DNA of 12,377 bases from Pseudomonadota bacterium (GTDB lineage: Bacteria > BMS3Abin14): assembly GCA_016937135.1 (NCBI GenBank), contig JAFGWO010000112.1:1-12377 (forward strand). The letters run 5' to 3'. This document shows, in pieces, positions 7,533 to 12,377 of this stretch. The notes below the pieces were generated by a model, which saw only the letters and a program-made list of their open reading frames with translations, ran no database searches and had not been told where the DNA came from. Numbering within the stretch: the stretch's first letter is position 1; every line of letters starts with the position of its first letter. The position numbers and the translations under genes were made by a program.

Positions 7533-8489
7533 CTAGCTGCTTTTCGCGAGCCGGAAACCGAGGGAATCGCCCCACAGAAGAAGACGGAAGTCGTTAAAAC
7601 GGTTGGTGGTGCGGGCACTTGCCGGATCGTAGCCCCAGCGGCCGCCTCTCACAACACGGTAGACACCGGTCGCCGGCCCGGGCGGATCAACCGCCGGGCT
7701 CACCGCGTAGTAGGCCGCGTCATACCAATCCGCGCAGATTTCCCATACGTTGCCGCTCATATCATGGATCCCCAGACCGTTGGGCGCCTTTTTCCCAACC
7801 GGAAATGTCCCTGGACGCCCTGAGTTCCGGAAAAACCACGCAACATCATCAGCATCGTCCGAGCCTGAAAATTTTTCCTTTTTACCTCCGCTTCTTGCGG
7901 CGTATTCCCATTCCGCCTCGCTCGGCAGCCGGTATTCTTCTCCGGTGAGGAAGTTGAGGCGCCGGATGAATTCGTCCACCTCCGCGGGGGTCACGTTCTC
8001 AACGGGACGTTCATCTCCAAGGAAATTGGAAGGATTATAACCCATGACGGCCTTCCACTGCGCCTGCGTCACTTCATATTTGCCGATCCAGAAATCGGAC
8101 AAGGTGACCAGGTGGACAGGCATCTCATCGAAATGGCCGGTTCCGAAGATATCCCCCATTTCAAAAGTGCCCCCGGGGACCCTGACGAAGTCCCATTCGA
8201 GGGCCCTGACCGCCTTTTCCCTTTCCGTCCGCTCCCGTTGGGAAAAAACGTACCCTTCCTTGAAAACCGCAAAGCCGGCTTCCTTTCTGGCCTCCGACAA
8301 GGTTTGAAAGCTCAGCCCTATGAGGACCAGGAGGAAGAGGACCGCACCGATCCACAGCAACCTGTCGGATCTTCCCTCCCGGGCTTCTTCCGCGTCAGTC
8401 CCGGTCTTTCCTTTCAAAGCGCCGACCGCCTCCTTTTTGCTGTTTCCACCGGCCTGGCTAATGGATTGACGGCTTTTTTGCGAAGCCAT
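7533..8489 (-). CDS. Membrane-anchored SUMF1/FGE-fold domain protein, catalytic cysteines absent
   Basis: This 318-residue protein has a polar cytosolic N terminus (1-42), one membrane helix (about 43-61, LLWIGAVLFLLVLIGL), a charged linker, and an FGE-sulfatase (SUMF1-like, C-type-lectin-fold) domain from about 100 to the end. Domain landmarks are FVRVPGGTFEMGD, FWIGKYEVTQAQW, YRLPSEAEWEYAAR, GIHDMSGNVWE, VVRGGRW and a final LGFRLAK. True formylglycine-generating enzymes have paired cysteines after the RGGS motif. Here that stretch reads GGRWGYDPASARTTNRF, with none, so sulfatase activation is unlikely. The domain probably faces the periplasm. I take the ATG at 8489; a TTG lies one codon upstream. 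The gene ends 264 nt before hprK and appears to be a separate transcription unit inserted in a conserved cluster. Function unknown. Confidence 0.85.
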   Translation of the reverse strand: MASQKSRQSISQAGGNSKKEAVGALKGKTGTDAEEAREGRSDRLLWIGAVLFLLVLIGLSFQTLSEARKEAGFAVFKEGYVFSQRERTEREKAVRALEWDFVRVPGGTFEMGDIFGTGHFDEMPVHLVTLSDFWIGKYEVTQAQWKAVMGYNPSNFLGDERPVENVTPAEVDEFIRRLNFLTGEEYRLPSEAEWEYAARSGGKKEKFSGSDDADDVAWFFRNSGRPGTFPVGKKAPNGLGIHDMSGNVWEICADWYDAAYYAVSPAVDPPGPATGVYRVVRGGRWGYDPASARTTNRFNDFRLLLWGDSLGFRLAKSS

Positions 8490-8502
8490 CAACGCGTCCC
8501 GC

Positions 8503-8532
8503 CCGGGGCGTCTTAAACCAGGACCGCCCCGG
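8503..8532. promoter_or_regulatory. 8-bp GC-rich inverted repeat upstream of the FGE-like gene
   Basis: CCGGGGCG (8503-8510) and CGCCCCGG (8525-8532) are perfect inverted repeats around a 14-nt centre, which on the minus strand contains GGTTTAAG. The site lies 14-43 nt upstream of the start codon. There is no T tract, so it is not a terminator. It could be an operator for a dimeric regulator overlapping a promoter, or a hairpin in the mRNA leader close to the ribosome site. Confidence 0.45.
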
Positions 8533-8558
8533 CAAGTCCTTGATTCGTGAGGAAGGGG

Positions 8559-8590
8559 AAAACGACGCTTTCCCCTTTTCGGGAAGCGTC
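8559..8590 (-). terminator. Second terminator-like hairpin between ptsN and the FGE-like gene
   Basis: On the minus strand, GACGCTTCCC and GGGAAAGCGTC (8590-8564) pair over 10 bp with one bulged base and a 6-nt loop, followed by GTTTT. An overlapping alternative hairpin pairs AAGGGGAAA (8553-8561) with TTTCCCCTT (8569-8577), so the two folds exclude each other. This could act as a back-up terminator or as a switchable structure. Confidence 0.5.
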
Positions 8591-8632
8591 AAGTCCCAAC
8601 CGGACTTTTCGCGACCCTGTCAGGATCATTCC

Positions 8633-8668
8633 AAAAAAACAGGGCTGGCACGGTTTCCCGGGCAGCCC
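8633..8668 (-). terminator. Rho-independent terminator downstream of ptsN
   Basis: Read on the minus strand, GGGCTG (8668-8663) and CAGCCC (8647-8642) form a GC-rich stem, with an inner CGG/CCG helix in the loop. TGTTTTTTTGG follows directly. Seven consecutive T after a GC stem make this the strongest terminator in the window. It lies about 55 nt beyond the ptsN stop codon and should end the lptA-lptB-rpoN-hpf-ptsN transcript. Confidence 0.8.
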
Positions 8669-8687
8669 CGCAATGAACCTCGCTAAA

Positions 8688-8710
8688 CCCGGGAATCAGA
8701 AAATCCCGGG
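8688..8710 (-). terminator. Hairpin next to the ptsN stop codon
   Basis: CCCGGGA (8688-8694) and TCCCGGG (8704-8710) form a perfect 7-bp stem with a 9-nt loop, starting 11 nt after the ptsN stop. On the minus strand only TTT follows, so termination here would be weak. It may protect the mRNA 3' end or act in series with the stronger terminator that follows. Confidence 0.4.
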
Positions 8711-8721
8711 GGATGGAGATC

Positions 8722-9183
8722 TCACTGTTTCTCATCCTCTTCACGAACGACCTTGTAAATACCCTCGCGATCTTTGGCATTCATCAAAGAAGACCTGCAT
8801 TCAGGATTCTTGAGGATGCGCGAGATCCTGGCAAGGGCTTTCAGATGAAGCCCTGCCGAGTCCTCCGGCGCAACAAGCAGAAAGAACAGCTTCACGGGCT
8901 TTCCATCCTGGGCGTCGAACTCAATCCCTTCCCCGCTGCGCCCGAAGACCATGAGGATTTCCTTCAAACCTGGAAGCCGCCCATGAGGGATAGCCACCCC
9001 GTACCCGATCCCCGTGCTCCCCAGGGCTTCTCTTTCAAGGAGAATTTGAACCAGAGCGGAAGGGTCGCTGATTTTTCCCTCATCGGAAAGGTGCCTCACC
9101 ATCTCCTGGAGGACCTCTTCCCGCGTTGAGGCCTGAAGGTCGGGGAGGATGTCTGCCTCGGTCATGTAATCCGTTATTCTCAT
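8722..9183 (-). CDS. ptsN: Nitrogen-regulatory PTS protein EIIA-Ntr
   Basis: This 153-residue cytosolic protein is the phosphorylatable output of the regulatory nitrogen PTS branch. The active-site histidine is His67 in GYGVAIPHGRLPG (61-73). REALGSTGIG just before it and KLFFLLVAPEDSAGLHLKALARIS after it are typical of the PTS EIIA type 2 domain. Length is normal. It starts 16 nt after the hpf stop with only a weak ribosome site and is followed by a group of terminator hairpins, so it is the last gene of the lpt-rpoN unit. In other bacteria PtsN influences potassium transport and stress responses; its partner here is not shown by the sequence. Confidence 0.95.
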   Translation of the reverse strand: MRITDYMTEADILPDLQASTREEVLQEMVRHLSDEGKISDPSALVQILLEREALGSTGIGYGVAIPHGRLPGLKEILMVFGRSGEGIEFDAQDGKPVKLFFLLVAPEDSAGLHLKALARISRILKNPECRSSLMNAKDREGIYKVVREEDEKQ

Positions 9184-9199
9184 TTGCGGGCCGCCGTCC

Positions 9200-9742
9200 C
9201 TATGGGTGCATTTGAGGTTGAATCAACCCGAAGTGGCCATCTTCCCTTACGTAGATGACATTGAGGCTGTTGGTCTCGGCATTGTTGAAAAGGAGAAAAC
9301 TCTTGTTTAAAAGTTCCATCTGCATCAGGGCTTCGTCGACATTCATGGGTTTGAGGATGATTTCCTTCTGGGGGATGATTTCGGGGGGACCTTCGGTGAT
9401 GATCTCCGTGAGCACCCGATGGCTCGCGCGATAATCCCTCTGGGCTTCCCTGTTGCCATGCTGCACGATCTTGTCCCGGAATTTCTTTACCTGCCGGTCC
9501 AGCTTGTCCGCGACAAGGTCAATGGAAGAGTACATGTCATTCGTCTCCTCCTTGCCTTTGATAACGATTCCATTGGCATGGACGGTGACCTTGACCACAT
9601 GCCGGTATTTCTCGACGAGGAAAACGACCTGGGCGTTGATTGGCTCCACGAGGGGCTTGAGGACCTTTTCCAGTTTTTCCACGGCATAATCCCGCAGTGG
9701 GTCGCTCTGTTCCATTTGTTTGAAGGAAACCTCGATCTGCAT
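9200..9742 (-). CDS. hpf: Ribosome hibernation-promoting factor, long form
   Basis: This 180-residue protein binds idle 70S ribosomes and joins them as 100S dimers. The N-terminal S30AE/sigma54-modulation domain covers about 1-98 (MQIEVSFKQME...VKKFRDKIVQH). After a linker comes the C-terminal dimerisation domain (about 122-178), with EIILKPMNVDEALMQMELLN and the final FGLIQPQ. Having both domains makes it the long form, which does not need a separate RMF. I chose the ATG at 9742 because AAGGAGGAT lies just upstream and the family N terminus begins there; an open extension of 26 codons runs through the intergenic region and is rejected. It lies directly after rpoN, the usual place for this gene. 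Confidence 0.95.
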   Translation of the reverse strand: MQIEVSFKQMEQSDPLRDYAVEKLEKVLKPLVEPINAQVVFLVEKYRHVVKVTVHANGIVIKGKEETNDMYSSIDLVADKLDRQVKKFRDKIVQHGNREAQRDYRASHRVLTEIITEGPPEIIPQKEIILKPMNVDEALMQMELLNKSFLLFNNAETNSLNVIYVREDGHFGLIQPQMHP

Positions 9743-9805
9743 GGCTGCCGATCCTCCTTTTCGAAAAGTCCTGACGTAACCACAGAAAAAAATCAAAGTC
9801 AACCC

Positions 9806-9819
9806 TGGCCTCCAGGCCA
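9806..9819. other. Hairpin in the rpoN-hpf gap
   Basis: TGGCCT and AGGCCA (9806-9811 and 9814-9819) are inverted repeats two bases apart, within the 92-nt gap between rpoN and hpf. On the minus strand GGGTTGACTTTGATTTTTTTC follows. The seven-T run is about 13 nt from the stem, too far for a normal intrinsic terminator. It may be an attenuator, a processing site or a binding site that lets hpf be expressed differently from rpoN. Confidence 0.35.
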
Positions 9820-9834
9820 ACCGGGGCCGGGTTT

Positions 9835-11286
9835 TCAGCGGCTTTTCTTTCTCCTTGAGGAAGGCAGAATAGCCATCGCCTCCCTGTATTTGGCCACCGT
9901 CCTCCTCGCGATATCGATACCCTCGAGTCTCAGCATTTCCGCGATGGCCTGATCGCTCATGGGCTTTGCGGCATCCTCGGCCCTGATGATATCCCTTATT
10001 TTGGCCCGGACGCTTTCAGAGGCGAGCATCTCGCCCGACAGGGTCTGGATGCCCGGATTGAAGAAAAATTTCAGCTCGAAAAGGCCCTGCGGGCAATGGA
10101 GGTACTTCTGCGTGGTGATGCGGCTGACGGTAGACTCGTGCACACCGATATCGTCAGCTACATCACGAAGGACCATGGGTTTGAGAAATCTCACCCCCTT
10201 TTCGAAAAAATCCCGCTGTTTGTCTAGAATGCTTCGGGTCACTTTATAAATGGTCCTTTGCCTCTGATCGATGCTTTTGATGAGCCAGGAGGCTGATCGG
10301 ACCTTTTCCAGGAGGAATTCCTTGTCCTCGGGGGTCATGGAAGACCCATGCTTTAATAGCTCCCGGTAATAGCTGTTGATCCTGAGCTTCGGCATCCCGT
10401 CGTCATTAAGGAGGATCATCCACTCCTCCCCCATTTTCATCAGATAGACGTCGGGTGAAACATAGATGGCCTCACGCCCACCGAAAGGCCTCCCGGGTTT
10501 GGGCTCGAGCTCCTTTATCAGGTCCACGACCCGGAACACCTCGGAAACGGGGACCCCCAGGCCTTTGGCGATTTTTTCAAAATCCCCCTTCCCCACCTCA
10601 TCCAGGTACTTTCTGATGACCTCCCCCACGAGGGGATCTGAAATGCCGAGCTGCCTGACCTGGATAAGAAGACACTCCGCGAGGTCTCTGGCCCCCACAC
10701 CGGGAGGATCAAAATCCTGAATGGTCTCAAGGGCCCTGGGTCCAGCGGCAACGATTTCTTCCCCGTAAGGGGAAAGGATCTCCTCCAGAGGGCTGGGAAC
10801 ATAGCCGTCTTCGGTCAGGTTCCCGATGATGGCCTCCCCGGCGGCCAGTTCCGCGCCTTCAAGATGGGACATATGGAGCTGCCAAAGCAGGTGCTCGCCG
10901 AGTGTGGTGGGAGCGGTGACCATGGACTCAAAGGAAGGCTGCTCCTGATCGTCCCTTGCCTGATTGGGCAGGCTCTGCCCTGAATCCATGTAGGACTGCC
11001 ATTCGGAGATATCATTGGGAATGGAGAGGACATCGACCTCATCTTCCCGGTCCAGGCTGCCGGTGGCCTCCTCTCCGGGCTGCTCGGACATCCCGTCAAT
11101 GGAGACCTCCGTATCCGTCTCCGCGGAAGCGTATTCGTCCAGAAATGGGTTTTCCAGCATTTCCTGGCGGACGATCTCCACCAGTTCCATCCGGGAAAGC
11201 TGAAGGAGGCGGATCGCCTGCTGCAGCTGGGGCGTCATCACCAGTTGCTGGGTCTGCTTCAGCTGGAGCTGTGTCTTGATATCCAA
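9835..11286 (-). CDS. rpoN: RNA polymerase sigma-54 factor
   Basis: This 483-residue sigma factor directs RNA polymerase to -24/-12 promoters that need an AAA+ activator. Region I (about 1-48) is glutamine/leucine-rich and typical (LQLKQTQQLVMTPQLQQAIR). An acidic region II follows (about 50-120), then the core-binding part. The helix-turn-helix is at about 374-391 (RDVADDIGVHESTVSRIT) and the RpoN box ARRTVAKYREAM at 460-471. All parts are complete. The start is TTG at 11286: it gives the standard N terminus, an in-frame TAG lies a few codons upstream, and AGGGA is 8 nt ahead. That ribosome site is the last unit of an array of five 7-nt repeats. The gene follows lptB after 50 nt and is probably in the same transcript. 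Confidence 0.97.
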   Translation of the reverse strand: MDIKTQLQLKQTQQLVMTPQLQQAIRLLQLSRMELVEIVRQEMLENPFLDEYASAETDTEVSIDGMSEQPGEEATGSLDREDEVDVLSIPNDISEWQSYMDSGQSLPNQARDDQEQPSFESMVTAPTTLGEHLLWQLHMSHLEGAELAAGEAIIGNLTEDGYVPSPLEEILSPYGEEIVAAGPRALETIQDFDPPGVGARDLAECLLIQVRQLGISDPLVGEVIRKYLDEVGKGDFEKIAKGLGVPVSEVFRVVDLIKELEPKPGRPFGGREAIYVSPDVYLMKMGEEWMILLNDDGMPKLRINSYYRELLKHGSSMTPEDKEFLLEKVRSASWLIKSIDQRQRTIYKVTRSILDKQRDFFEKGVRFLKPMVLRDVADDIGVHESTVSRITTQKYLHCPQGLFELKFFFNPGIQTLSGEMLASESVRAKIRDIIRAEDAAKPMSDQAIAEMLRLEGIDIARRTVAKYREAMAILPSSRRKKSR

Positions 11287-11290
11287 TCCG

Positions 11291-11325
11291 CTGTTCCCTC
11301 TTCCCTATTCCCTGTTCCCTGTTCC
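11291..11325. repeat. Five 7-nt tandem repeats at the rpoN ribosome-binding site
   Basis: On the plus strand the units are CTGTTCC, CTCTTCC, CTATTCC, CTGTTCC and CTGTTCC, in exact register; three are identical and two differ at the third base. On the minus strand each unit reads GGAANAG, so the array offers several Shine-Dalgarno-like AGGGAA cores. The last is spaced correctly for the TTG start of rpoN. The array fills 35 of the 50 nt between lptB and rpoN. Confidence 0.8.
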
Positions 11326-11336
11326 GATTTTTCCCT

Positions 11337-12059
11337 TCACATCCTGAACCCTTCTCCCAGATAAATTTCCCTGGCCTTTTCACTCATGAGAATGGAATCC
11401 GGATCCCCCTCCTCGAGGATCACCCCCGCAGCCAGGATGTAGGCCCTGTCGGTAACACCGAGCGTCTCCCGGACATTGTGATCCGTGATGAGGATTCCAA
11501 GTCCCTGCTGGCGAAGCTGTCGGATCAGCTTCTGGAGCTCCTGAACCGTTATGGGGTCGACCCCGGCGAAAGGCTCATCGAGGAGCAGATAGGCCGGTTT
11601 GGAAACAAGGGCCCTGGCGATCTCCGCCCTCCTTCGCTCCCCTCCTGAAAGTGATCCGCCCATGGCGCCTCCCAGGTGTCCGATCCCCATGGATTCCTTC
11701 AGGTTTTCCAGAAGCACCGGGCGGTCGGGCTTTTTCACCCGGACGGCCTCCATAACCGCAAGAAGATTGTCGTCCACCGTCATCCCCCGGAAAATGGAGG
11801 CCTCCTGGGGAAGATAACCAAGGCCGACCCTGGCCCTTTTAAACACGGGCCATTTTGTTATGTCCCTGCCGTTGAGGAAAACGGCACCACTCGCAGGCTG
11901 GACCAAACCGGAGATCATATAGAAAGTGGTTGTTTTCCCGGCCCCGTTCGGACCCAGGAGCCCCACCACCTCCCCAGGCAGAAGATGGATGGAAACGTCC
12001 TTGACCACCGTCCTTCCACGGTAGGATTTGGTAAGAGAGCGCGCCTCAAGCCGTGGCAA
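11337..12059 (-). CDS. lptB: LPS export ABC transporter ATP-binding protein LptB
   Basis: This 240-residue ATPase works on the cytosolic face of the inner membrane and powers LptF/LptG to extract lipopolysaccharide for transport across the periplasm. Visible parts are Walker A GPNGAGKTT (36-44), the Q-loop GYLPQEASIF (81-90), the ABC signature LSGGERRR (137-144), Walker B LLLDEP (158-163) and the switch histidine in ITDHNVRETL (191-200). GYLPQEASIFR and YLGEGFRM at the C terminus are specific to LptB among ABC ATPases. The start is TTG at 12059, which aligns with the family N terminus, has GGGGGA upstream, and follows the upstream stop by 2 nt. lptF and lptG are not in the window. Confidence 0.96.
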   Translation of the reverse strand: MPRLEARSLTKSYRGRTVVKDVSIHLLPGEVVGLLGPNGAGKTTTFYMISGLVQPASGAVFLNGRDITKWPVFKRARVGLGYLPQEASIFRGMTVDDNLLAVMEAVRVKKPDRPVLLENLKESMGIGHLGGAMGGSLSGGERRRAEIARALVSKPAYLLLDEPFAGVDPITVQELQKLIRQLRQQGLGILITDHNVRETLGVTDRAYILAAGVILEEGDPDSILMSEKAREIYLGEGFRM

Positions 12060-12061
12060 CC

Positions 12062-12377
12062 CTAATCCCCCGGGATCTCAAACTCGGCCTCAACCTGTCC
12101 CTGGAAATCAGCCGTCCCTTCCTGGAGGCGGTAAAGGATCGTCCGGGCGGTGATGGTCGCATCGCCCCTTTCCAGCCGGGGGCTGCCCCTCAATTCAACG
12201 GTTCCCTCCCTCAAATCGAACCGGGCCTCATCCGCGATCACCCTGTCCTGGCCGCGAACGATGAGGACATTGCCCGTCGCGGTTCCCCGGTAGACTTCGG
12301 GAGGGTCCCCTTCCGAAGCCTGCAGATCCAGCCGGTCGCACTCCATCCTTGTCCCCTCCAGATCAACCCGCACCTTC
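12062..12377 (-). CDS. lptA: LptA-like periplasmic LPS-transport protein (partial, 5' end outside window)
   Basis: About 104 C-terminal codons are visible; the reading frame continues past the right edge, so the start is missing. The sequence shows the alternating beta-strand pattern of the OstA/LptA jellyroll: GTRMECDRLDL, ATGNVLIVRGQDRVIADEARFDL, GTVELRGSPRLERGDATITARTI. LptA forms the periplasmic bridge that carries LPS from LptC to LptD. Its position directly before lptB, 2 nt apart, supports the call. A fused LptC-LptA protein cannot be excluded without the N terminus. Confidence 0.85.
   Translation of the reverse strand, partial: KVRVDLEGTRMECDRLDLQASEGDPPEVYRGTATGNVLIVRGQDRVIADEARFDLREGTVELRGSPRLERGDATITARTILYRLQEGTADFQGQVEAEFEIPGD

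Noticed and set aside
7265..7618. A 117-codon gene between the FGE-like gene and hprK
   Set aside because: Its first third overlaps the FGE-like gene and the frame runs through the promoter. Only the last 27 codons lie in the expected transcript, so only those are listed, with low confidence.
7533..8489. Sulfatase-activating formylglycine-generating enzyme
   Set aside because: The fold fits, but the paired catalytic cysteines are missing and no sulfatase gene is in the window.
9774..9802. Promoter for hpf with TTGACT as -35 element
   Set aside because: The hexamer at the right distance (TTACGT or TACGTC) matches the -10 consensus poorly, so the -35 alone is not enough.

Overview
The window reads as a chromosomal housekeeping segment of a GC-rich Gram-negative bacterium, most probably a deltaproteobacterium (Desulfobacterota). 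Three things point that way. The order lptA-lptB-rpoN-hpf-ptsN-hprK-rapZ-PTS-ptsH is the rpoN neighbourhood known from that group. LPS-export genes imply an outer membrane. HPr kinase together with a Ser46-type HPr and RapZ in a Gram-negative is common there. I see no transposase, integrase, phage gene, CRISPR array, tRNA or rRNA. Every gene is on the minus strand, so transcription runs from the right end to the left.

Layout in the direction of transcription. (1) The 3' part of an lptA-like gene, lptB, rpoN, hpf (long form) and ptsN form a closely packed run from the right edge to 8722. rpoN starts at a TTG codon just after an array of five 7-nt repeats. (2) A 230-bp gap (8490-8721) carries at least two terminator-like hairpins reading leftwards, then an 8-bp inverted repeat. 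(3) One gene (7533-8489) encodes a membrane-anchored SUMF1/FGE-fold protein without the catalytic cysteines of true formylglycine-generating enzymes. It sits as an extra gene between ptsN and hprK. (4) The next gap (7269-7532) holds a good sigma70-type promoter (TTGACA, 17 nt, CACAAT) with a tandem 13-bp repeat directly upstream. Downstream lie two palindromes and a possible 27-codon leader ORF whose stop overlaps the hprK start. (5) hprK, rapZ, four mannose-family PTS genes (IIA, IIB, IIC, IID) and ptsH follow with junctions from a 13-nt overlap to an 8-nt gap, which is a single translationally coupled operon. (6) After 81 bp come metK and ahcY, two enzymes of the activated-methyl cycle, 6 nt apart. 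(7) Positions 1-360 are non-coding and hold three hairpins usable as terminators, 7-nt repeats and a possible remnant of a dispersed repeat.

How the genes fit together. HPr has both His15 (phosphorelay) and Ser46 (the HprK target). The operon therefore encodes a sugar-type permease, its phosphocarrier and the kinase/phosphorylase that controls the carrier, with RapZ as a likely metabolic or RNA-linked regulator. PtsN, Hpf and RpoN form the nitrogen/stress arm of the same regulatory neighbourhood. Enzyme I (ptsI), needed to energise both arms, is not in the window; metK follows ptsH instead. No clearly new system is evident. The points most worth a second look are the cysteine-less FGE-like protein in its own transcription unit, the repeat-rich hprK control region, and the 7-nt repeats at the rpoN translation start.
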